A program made the position numbers and the translations under genes. From Sapria himalayana (Eukaryota; Streptophyta; Magnoliopsida; Malpighiales; Rafflesiaceae), in assembly GCA_029783825.1 (NCBI GenBank), contig JAREIK010010273.1, positions 1 through 64,000 on the forward strand: a DNA stretch of 64,000 nt. Reading direction: 5' to 3'. This document shows positions 29,901 to 42,639 of this stretch, one piece after another; position 1 is the stretch's first letter, and each line of letters begins with the position of its first letter. Below the pieces are notes generated by a model, which saw only the letters and a list, made by a program, of their open reading frames with translations, had not been told where the DNA came from and ran no database searches.

Positions 29901-30991
29901 AAATAAATATATAGATAGATAGATAAAATGATGAACAGAGAGATAAACAGATAGATAGATAGATAGATAGACATATAGATACATAAAAATATAGAAAGAT
30001 AGTTAGATAGATAGATAGATAGACAAATAGATAGACAAATAAAAAGACCACATATATAGATAGATAGGTAGATAGACAAATAGATTGATTTATTGATAAA
30101 GAGATTGATTGATAGATATATAGATATACATATAGATAGATAGATTGATTGATTGATAGATTTATAGACATATTGATAGATAAATTGATAGACAGATTGA
30201 TATACAGATTTATAGATAGATAGAATAATAGATAGACAAATAGATTGATAGATAGAAATACAAACAAACAAACAAATTTACAAATAGATAGAAAGATAGA
30301 TATACAAATTGACAAATAGATAGATAGTCATTTACACAGATTTAAAGATAGTGACAAATAAATAGATAGATATACAAATTCACAAATAAATAGATACAAA
30401 GATAGATAGATTAATGATTGATTGAATGAATGATAGATCATTTGATATATAGATAGAATGATAGATAAATAGATAGATTGATAGACTAATTGATAGACAT
30501 ATTGATAGAAATATTGATAGATAGAATAATAGATAGATTGATATACTGATAGATAGACATATTGATAGTCACGTAGATAGACATAGTGATTGATAGATTA
30601 ATTTATAGATAAATAGACAAATAAAAAGACAAATAAAAAGACAAATAAAAAGACAAATCAATAAAAATATAGATAGATATATAGATTGATAAATTGATAA
30701 ATAGATATATAGATAGATATATAGATAGATAGTAAGTTAGATATAAAGGCACATAGATAGATAGATAGATAGATAGACTAAAAGATAAATAGTAAGATAC
30801 ATAGATAGATAGATAGATAGATAGACAAATAGATAGATATATAGATAGATTGATTGATTTACAGATAAATAGATTGAACGAGAGATAGATAAATAGATAG
30901 ATAGATAGATAGATAGAATTATAGATAGATAGATTGATAGAAAGATAGATAGATAGATAAATAGATAGATAAATATACATATAGATAGATA
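26933..30991. repeat. Degenerate (GATA)n array, block 3
   Basis: About 4.06 kb of GATA on the + strand with GACA, GAAA, AATA and GATT variants. It continues block 2 across the hAT-2 insertion and ends at the base before a CACTA terminus (30992). Minus-strand frames read Tyr-Leu-Ser-Ile repeats and are not genes. No interrupting non-repeat sequence longer than a few tens of bases is visible. Confidence 0.97.
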
Positions 30992-31430
30992 CACTAGAAG
31001 AAAATCCATATAGCTATAGAAAATTCCCTAGCTAAATGGGTGTTTTCCTTCGCTAAATGGGATATAGCGACGAATTAACAATGGAACCATTCCCAATCTA
31101 AAGTGCTCGTCGCTTAAATATAGTGAGGAAAGTGTCTCTAGCTAATAATTTAGTGATGGAAAAATCCCTAGCTAAAAAAATATTTTCTCTAGCTAAATTA
31201 GCAAGCTAAATGAGAGTTTTCATCACTATATGGATATAATGATGAAAACTTTCTCAATCAAAAGTGCCCATCTATAAATATTAGTGATGGAAATAATTCC
31301 TAGCAAAATAAATTTAGAGACGAAAAAATCCCCTGCTAAAATAAAGATATCCCTAGCTAAATTAGCTAGGGCAATTTGCTAAATTAGCTCGGGAAATTTG
31401 CTAAATTAGGTATGGAAATTTCCCTAGCTA
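30992..31430. repeat. CACTA left terminus and subterminal repeats, copy B
   Basis: The intact CACTA pentamer is followed by repeats of CCCTAGCTAAATTAG and GCTAAAT.GG with both orientations interleaved (for example TTAGCTAGGG...CCCTAGCTA), forming several potential hairpins. The same end with TACTA in place of CACTA is found at 38347. Confidence 0.85.
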
Positions 31431-31904
31431 TTTTAATTTCAAAACTATTTTCAGAATTTAATTTATTTTAAAATTTTTTAATTAAATAATTTAATATTTT
31501 TATATTAAATTGAATAAATATATAAACTATAACTGATAATTAATAATTAACAAAAAATTAAATCATTTAATAACTTATTCTAATAAAATATTTTACATAT
31601 TTAAAATAAACAAAATAACAAAAATTTTATTACATCTTATTCTTCAATGTATCTACTGACAATGTATAAAGTATAATATATCCATGGATTAATGTTGTTT
31701 TCTCTCCCTCTGCTCCTCCGATCATCATTTTTCTACTGCAACAAATCTATCTGAGTCACGACACATTATGTCTAGTGAAAAATCCCTTTACTTATACAAT
31801 CTTTGTATGGGGAACAATGTGGTACCATATATGTAAGAAATTTTAACCAATCAATCAAATCAAAATAAAAAAAAATTTATGTTTTGATAAATATATAATA
31901 CTGT
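31431..31904. other. Noncoding interior of CACTA copy B
   Basis: AT-rich sequence, then a conserved block at 31690-31870 (TCCGATCATCATTTTTCTACTG, GTCACGACAC, ACTTATACAATC) that recurs once in B and three times in C (39030, 40090, 41260). It may be an element untranslated or regulatory segment; the function is unknown. Confidence 0.6.
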
Positions 31905-32305
31905 AGTATATATGTACATATATACTAGTATTTTATTCGTACATATATTATTGAAATATATGTAAATAAAAACTATAGTATTATGTGTACATATATACTG
32001 AGTACAAATATACTCAGTATATATGTACAAATATACTCGGTATATACGTATATATACTATAGTATAAAAGTACGTATATACTGAGTATATACGTACATAA
32101 TACTACAGTATATATGTACGTATCTACTAAGTATATACGTACAAATATATTCAGGATATACGAACATATATACTCGGTATATATATACTTATATACTCAG
32201 TATATATGTAGATATATACGTGGTATATATGTACATTTTTACCAAGTATATATGTACATTTTTACCAAGTATATATGTACATATATATTATAGTATTATA
32301 TGTGG
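31905..32305. repeat. Palindromic ACTSAGT/GTAC minisatellite, copy B block
   Basis: Longest instance of the TATATACTCAGTATATATGTAC family, with GTACGTAT and GTACATTTTTACCAAG variants near the right end. Confidence 0.88.
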
Positions 32306-33200
32306 GTATATTTACTCACATAGCCTTGGATGACACACACACACTTGTACTTTAATGCAAATACACATACCATTAAAGAAAACACAAGAAAATAATCTAG
32401 GATTTAAAAAACACGCATATAGGTCTCTCAGGCATGGTCAGCATTTCTTGTACTTTTTTCTCCGATACTCCACGCAGATAGAGAACATTGTTACACTTGC
32501 ACATGGAGCATAATATATTACATTTACAAACCAATAACCGATAACAAGTAGTCTCATATCTGAACTACGACGACACATATCTGCACAAAATAAGAGTGTC
32601 AAGAAAATCTTGCGCTTGCGTGGAATTAATATTTTGGTTCATTCACAGCTTCAGAAGCTAAGGTGTTGTTCACAGCACCATGGAGGACTAGCCAAGGCTT
32701 TTACATACCTATAATAGGCTAAAACTTTACCCAAAAAATTTGAGTACACACAAACATATTCATAGATATATAAAAATAGTTATTATAGACATGAACAGAC
32801 ATAAATTAAAGTTCATAGTCATACAACTTCAAAAAAAATATAAAAGATGTCCAGCAATGATGTTTAGAAAGAAAGAGAGTGCAAAAATAAAATGTTTTAT
32901 GGAATAATGAAGATAATAGAAGCTAAGCCTCCTTTTGATCAAGCTGAAATCAGTAAATATGACACCCATGCATTGGAAGGTTTGTGGCAATATCTAAATG
33001 CTTTGAATCAGAATTTTTTCATGAGTCTCACATAATGTGTCCTGCAATGATTCATTATTAGGTTAATCGGCAAAGCAAAGAACAAAACCAGAATAAAAAA
33101 ATTGAAACCTAGAAAAAAAATGTCATAATTATGTGCTGTACATAGACAAAAATCAATAACAGTTCAAAAATAATTCTCATACGATATCATCCTCATAATT
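32306..33200. other. Conserved noncoding stretch of CACTA copy B
   Basis: Collinear with 1950-2830 in copy A, with 42100-42640 in copy C and in part with 63380-63850 in copy E. It probably is the 3' untranslated side of the Ptta/En-Spm ORF. Contains the shared TTTTACATACCTATAATAGG landmark near 32699. Confidence 0.7.
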
Positions 33201-34575
33201 AGTAGGGAATGCTAGCCTCTCTTGCGAAGTTTCGCAGCTAGATCTCGGAATGCTATCTGTTGCGTCAATGCCACTAACTATGACTCCATATAAGACATCT
33301 GTTGTTGCATTACATTCTTAATTTCTTCATCACAGCATTCATTTCTTTAATTTCTTGCATTTCTTCCATCAAATTAGTATAATGCACATCATTCTGTTCT
33401 TTAATTTTATATATTTCTTCCTTCAAATGAGATATCTATTCATCCTTCTTTTTCATTTCGGTCTCCATAACTACAATATGTTCATTTATTTTCATTGCTT
33501 ATTGTTCGACTACCTCTTCAACCATTGCTGAGACAGATGAATTAGAAGCACGACTACTACAACAAAATGTCACTCCCTTCGAGCGGATGTCGTACACTCA
33601 CTACTTCTTACGACCTAATATGGTCTCCAAATAAATAGGATCATAGTCAATTAGTTTAAGATCCATTGAATCATCAACTTGTTGATGATCAGCTATCACA
33701 TATTCCTCCATTAGTTCCTGAGATAAAATAAAAAAAATTCTATTCTAGATATACATAAAATAAAATAAATATTTTGCATTCCAAACAATTTTCAAAATGT
33801 ACTATAGTATTATGAAATTTTATTAATATAACAAATTTTTATAGTAATCATTTGAGAATTGTTGTCAACAAATAGATTATCTACTTTCTTCACATGCATC
33901 TTTTTGAAAATCTCATAAAAATTGGGATCTCCAGCCAATTCTCCCGCCTAGAATATGTTTTTATTTAGTCATAAAAAAACAAATGATAAAAAAATGTAAC
34001 AAAATAAATAAAACTAGGCAGTGATTTGATTTATTGGACAATTAGGACAACGAATAAATATATAAATGTTTAGAATTTTAAAATTGTACCAAATCTCAAA
34101 CGTGCTCAATGTTCGAATTTGACCCTCCTATGTGTCGACAGATTCCTAGTCCAGCTACCTCTCTTCATCAATTTTTGCTAGCAATATATGATTTGTTCTT
34201 CGCATGTGGCTCCTCCCAATATTTAAGCCACTCGGGCTAGTCATCCTCAGATATAAAATCATTTCTTTTTTTATATTCTTTAATTTATGAACAAATTCAG
34301 AATACATTGAGTAGCTTTGCTCTCCCATAATTAACTTTATCTTTCCATCAAATTTGAGTGCCCATGTGCACTAATTCTATATATAGGAAACATCACAAAA
34401 AAATTTATATTAACAACAAGAACATAATTATTTACTACTTTAATAATAACCAACATAATAGTTAAGTAATTAGATAATTAATTTTCAATGCATTTGTTTT
34501 GTTATTTTTACTTGAAAGTCATTAAAATAAGACTCTTTTGTTGATTCAATAACTTTCTTCCAGGAGAATGCATTT
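33200..34575 (-). pseudogene. Ptta/En-Spm type CACTA ORF, copy B, broken
   Basis: Reading 34560 to 33200 on the minus strand gives pieces in the same order as copies A and C: the KESYFNDFQ exon, a middle part matching the Transposase_24-like domain, the GGRKK.RVY-like motif region near 33600, and the C-terminal coiled coil near 33300-33480. No frame longer than 60 codons is left, so it is more decayed than A or C. The N-terminal exon has been removed by the internal deletion near 34575. Confidence 0.65.
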
Positions 34576-34679
34576 GTTTTAAGGATCAATTTCCTAGGAC
34601 ATAAATTAAAAAAAATGATATTAACAAATAAAAGATATTAATTAATTAAATAATTCAAAAATTTAAAACTTAATAATTC

Positions 34680-36740
34680 TCACAAAATTTTTGAACCAAT
34701 TCATAAATTTTGTTTCTAGCATATAATCGACATCATTGCGAGAAATTACTGGTTACCTATATTTTAACTACTCAACATAAATACTACACAAATATAAAAA
34801 GAGAGAAAAAAGTATATTAAATTTTAATAATTCCTTTAAAAGATAAAATTAAAATATGATTAAACCTGCAACCATTTTGGGTATACATACTCAATATATG
34901 GTGCAATCTCTTCACAATATAGTAAAACGTAGCTCCTTGTTGCTTTGTACTCTTCATCTATCATACATCTTTTCATTACTCCTCCAAATGCTCTTCCAGG
35001 GTGCTTGAAGATGGATAGTTTGTCCACAAAATCATCTTTTACCATCACATGACCTTCATCATTCCGAGGTATATTTCTATTCTTTGTATTGACATGATCC
35101 TCAAAATAATAAGAACAAAAAGATGATGTTTCTTCTACTAAATATGCATTGCAAATTGAACCTTCAACTTTTTCCTTGTTTCTAACATTCAATTTTAACT
35201 AACGAAGATATCTATAACCACAATATTAAGTTTCAATTATATTAAATTACAATATTACTTTATGTATGAAATAATAAAACACATCAAATTATATGTATTT
35301 ACCTCTCAAAAGGATACATCCACCTGTATTGCACTGGCCCATAGTATTCTTGCTTCATATGCCAAATGGATCGGTAAATGCTCTATTGAGTCAAAAAAAC
35401 CCAGTGGGAATATTCATTCAACCTTACAAATAATAAGTGGAAAGAAATTCTCCCACCTCACCATGTCGTCTATTTTGATTGTGGTTGCAGATAGCTATTT
35501 GAAAAACAAACTATGTTCTGTAAGGACCTTCCAAATACTTAGGGGAAGTAATTCATTGAATACAATTAGTATTAAATTCTGCATAAATACATGACAGTCA
35601 TGACTTTTCTTTTCAAATAACTTAAGATTCTTCGTATCCACGCATCTACCCATATTTGACACATATCCATCCGGGAATTTCAAATTTTTAACCCATTCAC
35701 ATAATATATGTATTATCGTCTTATCAAGTGTGTATCAAGGTTAAGAACTTTTCCTATTGCCTCATTCAGTTTCAATTCAGGACGCTGATAGTAATCATTT
35801 AGCTTATGTATTGAATTTAAAGTATTTTATGTTTTTCCATCTACATTATGGATAGTGTTGAAAACATTGACAAATACTTTTTTTTCAATATACATTACAT
35901 CTATGTTATGATGAATTAAATTGGACTTCCAATATGACAAATCCCAAAATTTACTACATTTCCTCCAAGCAAATATTTTGCCTATTGGTCCATTACTTCT
36001 AGTAGCATCCTTTTCAGTTACATTCTTTAAACCCAAACTTTGAATCTCTATCATAATATCATCTCCTGAACGAACTGATGGTGCAACTATCATCACCGTT
36101 TTATTTTTTCAAAATGCAATTTATTTCTTCGAAAGAGATGATTCGTAGGTAGAAACTTATGATGGTTATCAAACCATGACTATTTACTATTAAATTTGAG
36201 GGTAAATGCATCAGATTTTGTCATGCAATATGGGTATGTGAATTGTCAAACAGTACTCCAGCCAGACAATATTGAATAAGCAAAAAAGTCACTTACCGTC
36301 TATATAAGGGCCGCCAGCATAATAAAATTTTTCTTCTTTGAAATATCATATGTATTCACACCAATATCCAACAAATGATTTAACTCTGCAATAAGAGACT
36401 GTAAGAAAACATCCAATATGTCTTTCAGATTTTTTGGCCCTGGAACCAAGATTGACAAAAACATATATTGCTCCTTCATACACAACCACGAAGGTAAGTT
36501 ATAAGGTATCACAATCACTGTTCTTGTTGAATACTATTATCCAGATTGCCCAAATAGCTGAAATTTATCAGTGTAGAGATCTAATCTCATATTTCGACTT
36601 TCAGCTGGAAAATCTTGATGTATATGATTAAAATGCTTCCAAGAAAGTGAATCTGATGGATGCTGCATTACCCCTTCTTCCACCTCATGCTAGATACCAA
36701 TATCAGATTTTATATGGAATAGATAGGCAAATACTATAAA
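34680..36740 (-). pseudogene. CACTA TNP2 transposase (Transposase_21 and DUF4218), broken
   Basis: TNP2 is the DDE-type transposase of plant CACTA elements. From 36700 down the minus strand reads HEVEEGVMQHPSDSLSWKHF, IPYNLPSWLCMKEQYMFLSI (36518), GPKNLKDILDVFLQ, IGVNTYDISKKKNFIMLAAL, then past stops SWFDNHHKFLPTNHLFRRNK, WKSNLIHHNIDVMYIEK (near 35900), KFPDGYVSNMGRCVDTKN (DUF4218 start, 35683), PVQYRWMYPFER (35300), KVEGSICNAYLVEETSSFCS (35160) and ISRNDVDYMLETKF (34740). All are in family order. At least six in-frame stops (for example Trp to TAG after MLAAL) and some shifts disable it. Its N-terminus is replaced by TATC array. Confidence 0.92.
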
Positions 36741-36845
36741 GATTAGGGCCTCAGGCTAAAACTGTTTTAGCATTATAGACAGATATTACTTTGTAGGCCA
36801 TCTCCTTCATTGACACCTATTAATAGAGTAAGATTTTATTTCAAC

Positions 36846-37029
36846 ATAACTATCCATCTATTTGTATATCTATTTGTATATCTATTTACATATCTATCTA
36901 TCTATATGTCGATATATATATATCTATATATCTATCAATCTAACTATCTATCTATCTAATTATCTAGCTATATATCTATCTAATTATATATCTGTCTATC
37001 TTTCTGTGTATTATTCTATCTATCATTCT

Positions 37030-37067
<38 letters not shown>

Positions 37068-38346
37068 ATCTATCTATCTATATATCTATTTATTTATCTA
37101 TCTATTTATCAATTAATCTATCTATCTATATATCTATTTATTTATCTATCTGTTTATCAATTAATCTATCTATCTATATATCTATCTTTACTATATATAT
37201 CAATCTATGTATCTTTATGCATTTCTATCTATCTATCAATATATGTATCTATCTATCAATCTATCTTTTTGTCAATCTAACTATCTATTTATCAATCAAT
37301 CAATATATCTATTTATCTATCTATTATTTCTCTATATATCTATTTATCTATCTTTATATGTGTCTATCTATCTTTCTATCTATCTATCTACCGATCTATA
37401 TATAAATCTATCTGTCTATCAATATGTGTAACTATTTGTCTTTCTATTTGTCTATCTTTATGTCTATTTATATGTCTATCTATCTATTTATCTAACTATC
37501 TATGTGTCAATCTATATGTCTATTTATCTATTTTATATCTTTATATCTATCTTTCTCTCAATATTTCTACCAATCTATCTATCAATAAGTTTATAAATCA
37601 AACATTCGATGGAACTATCTTTTTGTCTATCTTTTTATCTATCAATGTGTCTATCAATCTAACCATATCTCCATCTATCTTTTTTGTATATCTATCTTTC
37701 TATCTATCTGTCTATCTATATGTATATCTATCTATATGCCTATCTATCTGTCTATCTATTTGTTTTTCTATCTATCTATCTATCTGTCTGTCTCTGTATC
37801 TGTCTATCTATCTATCTATCCATCTATCTATCTATCTATTTATCTATATATTTGCCAATCTAGTTGCCTATTTAATTGTCTACATATCTATATATCTATT
37901 TGTCTATCTATCTATCTATCTATCTATATTTCTATCTATCTTTCTATCTATTTGTCTATTTATTTGTCTATATATTTTTCTATCAATCTGACTATTATTC
38001 TTTCTATCAATTTATCTAACAATCTATCTATCTATCTATCTATCTATCTATATGTCTATCTATCTATCTATATGTCTATCTATCTAACTATCTAGATGCA
38101 TATCTATCTATCTATCTGTCTGTCTATCTGTCTATTTATCTACATCTCTTTCTATTTGTCTGTCTTTCTATTTGCCTATCTATTTATCTATCTATCTATC
38201 TAGCTATTTATCTATCTATCAGTCTATCTATTTATCTTTCTATTTGTCTATCTATCTATCTATCTATCTATCTGTCTATCTATATGTCTATCTATATGTC
38301 TATCTATTAATCAATATATCTATCTATCTATATATCTATCTATTTA
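36846..38346. repeat. Degenerate (TATC)n array, block 4
   Basis: TATC on + for about 1.5 kb between the broken TNP2 of copy B and the left terminus of copy C. It starts with a transition CATAACTATCCATCTATTTG and contains a TA run near 37034-37065. Its orientation is opposite to block 3, on the other side of copy B. Confidence 0.96.
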
Positions 38347-39224
38347 TACTAAAGAAAAATCCCATATAGCTATGGACAATTCCCTAGCTAAATGTGTATT
38401 TTCCGTTGCTAAACAGGATATAGTGATTGATTACCGATGGATCAATTCCCTATCTAAAGTACATCTTGCTAAAATTTAGTGACGGATAGTGTACCTAGCT
38501 AAAAAGTTAGCATCGGAAAAATCCCTTGCTAATAAGACAAATTCACTAGATAAATTAGCAAGAAAAATGATATTTTTCATCGCTAAACGAAAATAATGAC
38601 GGATGATCACCGAGCTAAAGTGCTGGTCTATAAATTTTACTGACGTTTATAGTCCATAGCTTAATAAAATTAGCGAGGAAAATACGTCGTTAATTTTAAT
38701 ATTTCCAAAGCTAAATTAGCTAGGGAAAATTTCCTAGCTAATTTAGCAAGGGATTTTTCCCTATATATTTTAATTTCTAAGATAAATTTTAGAATTTAAA
38801 TTATATTAAAATTTTTTGGCTAAATAATTTAATATTTTTATATCAAATTGAATAAAAATTGAAACTATAAATAATTTATATTAAACAAAAATTAAAATCA
38901 TTTATATCTTATTCTAATTCAATATTTTACATAATTTAAACAAAAAAATAACAAAATTTTATTTCATATTATTCATCAATGTATCTACCGAGAGTGCATA
39001 AAGTATAATATATCCATTAATTGACATTGCTTTCTCTCTCCATGTTCCTGCGATCATCATTTATCTACTGCGACAAAGCTATTTGGGTCACGACACGTAA
39101 TGTCTAGTAAAAAATCCCATCACTTATAAAAGATTTTTATGAGGAATAATGCGGTATCATATCTGTAAGAAAGTTAAACCACTCAGGAAAATTAAAAAAA
39201 GTTATGTTTTGATACATGTATAAT

Positions 39225-39415
39225 CATGTAGTATATATGTAATATATACTAGCATTTCATTCGTACATATATTATTGCAATATATGTACATAAAAACAAC
39301 AGTATTATGTGTACATATAAACTGAGTACCAATATACTCAGTATATATGTAAATAAAATACTACAGTATTATATGTACGTATATACTAACTTTATTCTTA
39401 CGTATATACCTCATT
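39225..39415. repeat. Palindromic ACTSAGT/GTAC minisatellite, copy C unit 1
   Basis: Short block of TATATACT.AGTATATATG and GTACATATA repeats, directly before the first GC-rich minisatellite. Confidence 0.8.
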
Positions 39416-39416
39416 T

Positions 39417-39730
39417 GGTGTTGTTGTTGCTGCTCCCGCTGCCGCTCCTAGAACTACTGCCGTTGTTGCCTCTGCCGTTGTTTCCAGTGATGCCGCTGCT
39501 TCCGATCCAGCAGCTGCTACCGCCACTACCACCACTACTTCTGGTGTAGCCACTGATGCTGTCACTGCCACTGCCTCCTATGTTGCCGCTCCGATCACTG
39601 CCACTCCCGCTGCCACTGCTGCCACTGCAGCCCCCGCTGCCACCACCACCGCCACTATAATCACTACTGCTTCCACTACCGCTACTGCCGTCTCTGCCAC
39701 TATTGTCACTGCTACTGCTACTGATAATAG
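39417..39730. repeat. GC-rich trinucleotide minisatellite, unit 1
   Basis: About 310 bases with strict three-base periodicity built from GCC, GCT, ACC, ACT and TCC (for example CTGCCGCTCC). It is strikingly GC-rich against AT-rich surroundings. Open frames in it (Leu/Pro-rich or Ala/Thr-rich according to frame) follow from the periodicity. Confidence 0.9.
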
Positions 39731-40264
39731 GCTTTTACATACCTATAATAGGCTAAAACTCTACCCAAAGAATTCGGAGACACAAATATTTTCATAGATA
39801 TATAAAAATAGTTATTATAGACATGAACAAATACAAATTAAAGTTGATAGTCATACAGCTTAAACTAAAATTTAATTAAAAATTTAATATTTTTATATTA
39901 AATTTAATAAAAACAGAAACTATAAATGAAACTTTTAAATTAAACAAATAAAATTTATCGAATAACATATTCTAATACAATATTTTAAATAACTAAAAAA
40001 AATCAAAAATTATATTACAGCTTAGTAAACAATGTATCCATCGACTGTGCATAAAGAATAATCTATCAATGCATTGATGTTGCTTTCTCTCCATTTGCTC
40101 CTCCGATCACCAACTTTCGGCTGCGAAAAAGCTGTTCGTGTCACGATGCTTCATGTCTGTTGAAAAATCCCTTCACTTATACAAGCATCGTATGGAAAAC
40201 AATGCGGTACCACATTTGTAAGAAATTCAAACCACTAAATCAAATCAAAATATATTAAAAAAAA

Positions 40265-40480
40265 CTATGTTTTGATAAATATATATTACTGCAACAAAAA
40301 AGTACATATATACTAGCATTTCACCAGTATATATATTACTGCATTATTTGTACATATAAATTGTAGTATTATGCGTACATATATACCGAGTACATATATA
40401 CTCAGTATATATGTATGTAAAATACTACAAAATTATACGTACATATATACTGAATATATATGTACATATATACCACATTT
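40265..40480. repeat. Palindromic ACTSAGT/GTAC minisatellite, copy C unit 2
   Basis: Same family as 39225-39415, with GTACATATATACCGAGTACATATATACTCAG.-like variants read in short pieces. Confidence 0.8.
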
Positions 40481-40892
40481 GTTGTCGTTCTTGCTGTTTT
40501 CGCTGTCGCTGTCGCCCCTGCTGCTAGCTGCCACACCTACCACAACTGTTGCTGCCACAGCGGCTTCTGCCAGTGCTGCCGCCACTGGCAGAGCAGCTGC
40601 TACTATCGCTGCTATTGCCACTGCCTCCTCTACTATAGCTACTGTTGCTGCCACTACAGCTGCTGCAGCCACTGATGCCACCACAACCACTAATGCCACT
40701 AATGCTACTGCTTCCTTCAATACCTCCGTTGTAGCTACTGCCATTGCTAGCACATCTGCCACCACTGCTGTTTCCACCACTGGCGACACTACCACTGCCG
40801 GTGCCGGTGCCACTACCACTGCTGCCGCTTCTGGCACCATTGACGCCACTACCGTCATTGCCACAACTGCTTCCACTGCCACAACTACAACA
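40478..40892. repeat. GC-rich trinucleotide minisatellite, unit 2
   Basis: About 415 bases of GCC/GCT/ACC/ACT/TCC triplets. Because the triplets avoid stop codons, a 220-codon frame (40371-41033) is open on +, reading mostly Ala and Thr, and an Ala/Val frame is open on -. No domain, start context or conservation between the three units supports a protein. Confidence 0.9.
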
Positions 40893-41454
40893 GATGATAA
40901 TAGGGTTTTACATACCTATAATCGATTAAAACTCTATCCAAATAATTTGGGGAGACACAAACATATTCACCGATATATAAAAATAGTTATTATAGACATG
41001 AACAAACAAAAATTACAATTGATTGTCATATAGTTTCAACAAAAATTTAATTAAATAATTTAATATTTTTAAATTAAATTTAATAGAAATAGAAATTAGA
41101 AATGAAAATTTTAAATTAAACAAAAAGATTTATTTAAAACCATATTTAATGCAATATTTTAAATAACTAAAACAAAAAAATAATAAAAATTAGATTACAT
41201 CTTATTAATCGATGTATCTACCGACTGTGCAAAAAGTATAATCTATCAATGCATGGACATTGCTTTTTCTTCCTCTACTCCTCCGACCACCAACCGTCTG
41301 CTGCAAAAATGCTGTCTGAGTCACGGTGCATCATGTTTGGTGAAATATGTCTTCACTTATACAAGCTTTGTATGGGAAACAATGTGGTACCATATCTGTA
41401 CGAAATTTAAACCACCTAATCAAATCAAAATAAATAAAAAAAACTATGTTTTGA

Positions 41455-41655
41455 TGAATATATATTGCTGTAGTAAATATTTACATATATACTAGTATTT
41501 CACTTGTACATATATTACTGTAGTATATGTACATATAAACAACACTATTATGCATACACATATACTGAGTAAATATATATACTCAGTATATATGTACATA
41601 AAATACTCTTGTATTATATGTACGTATATACTGACTATATACGTACGTATATATC
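41455..41655. repeat. Palindromic ACTSAGT/GTAC minisatellite, copy C unit 3
   Basis: Third internal instance, again immediately left of a GC-rich minisatellite. Confidence 0.8.
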
Positions 41656-41659
41656 GCAT

Positions 41660-42095
41660 TTGTTGTCGTTGTTGATGCTCCCACTACCACTGCCGCTCCT
41701 ACCACTGCCACTGTCATTGCTGCTACCGCTGTCGATGCCACTGTCACTGCCGCTGCTGCTGCCACTGCCAGTGTTGTCGCTGCTGCTACCAGTGCTGCCA
41801 CTGCCACCCCCGCCACCGCCGCTACTGCTGCCACTGCCAAAGCTTCCATTTCTTCCGTTAATGCCACTACTTCTGTTGCTACTGCTTCTATCACTTCTAC
41901 CGCTTCTACCACTGCTGCCACTGATGTCATCTCTGCCACTATTATCGCGCAGCCACCGCTGCCACCACTATAGTTGTTGTCGTTGCTGTCGCTGTTGCTG
42001 CCGCTGATGCTTACGCTACCATCGCTGCCGCTTCCTCTACCACCACTGCCACTTCCACTACCACTGCTGCCATCACTACCATCATTGCCACTATT
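41660..42095. repeat. GC-rich trinucleotide minisatellite, unit 3
   Basis: About 435 bases of the same triplet family; it contains runs such as CCACCCCCGCCACCGCCGC. It is the longest of the three units and has overlapping low-complexity open frames on both strands. Confidence 0.9.
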
Positions 42096-42639
42096 GAAAA
42101 TATGCTTTTACATACCTATAATAGCTTAAAACTCTACCCAAAAATTTCAGAGACAAAAAACATATTCACAGATATATAAAAACAAATATTATAGACATGA
42201 ACAACAACAAATTAAAGTTGATTGTCATACAGCTTCAACAAAAATCCAAAAGATGTCCAGCAATTATGTTTAGAGATAAAGAGAGTGCAAAAATAAAATG
42301 TTTTTAGAATAATAAAGATAAGATAAGCTAGCCATCTTTTTGATAAAGTTGAAATCAGTAAATATGGGACCCATGTATTGGAAGGACCATTGTAATGTCT
42401 GAATGCTTTGAATGATGATTTTTCCTTTTGTCTCACATAATGTGTCCTGCAAAGATTCATAATTTGGTTAATCAGAAATGCAAAGAACAAAACCAGAATA
42501 AAAAAAATTGAAACATGCAAAAAAATATCATAATTATTTCCTACGCAAAGATAGAAATAAATAACAGTTCAAAAATAATTATCATACTCAATCATCCTTA
42601 TAATTTGTAGGGAATGCTAGCCTCTCCAACGAGGATTCA

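Larger units (their letters stand above)
30992..36845 (-). mobile_element. CACTA (En/Spm) element copy B, right side truncated
   Basis: It starts with CACTAGAAGAAAATCC at 30992, directly after GATA array. Subterminal CCCTAGCTAAATTAG modules follow (31020-31430), then AT-rich sequence, the GTATAC palindrome block (31905-32305), the Ptta/En-Spm remnant and TNP2 on the minus strand. Homology to TNP2 ends near 36820 and a TATC array begins at about 36846, so the TNP2 N-terminus and the second terminus are missing. Relative to copy C, about 970 bp is deleted near 34575, joining the Ptta/En-Spm exon to the middle of TNP2. Confidence 0.88.
39000..42200. repeat. Three tandem units of about 1.18 kb inside CACTA copy C
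   Basis: Each unit has, in order: the conserved TCCGATCA block, the GTATAC palindrome minisatellite, a GC-rich trinucleotide minisatellite, the TTTTACATACCTATAATAG landmark and an AT-rich piece ending in poly-Thr/Ile-like TTAAATTTAATA. The landmark lies at 39733, 40906 and 42106, giving spacings of 1173 and 1200 bases. Copies A and B have only one unit and lack the GC-rich part, so the expansion is specific to copy C. Confidence 0.88.

Noticed and set aside
26933..30991. Possible CRISPR-like repeat array
   Set aside because: The periodicity is four bases with random substitutions; there are no constant repeats and unique spacers.
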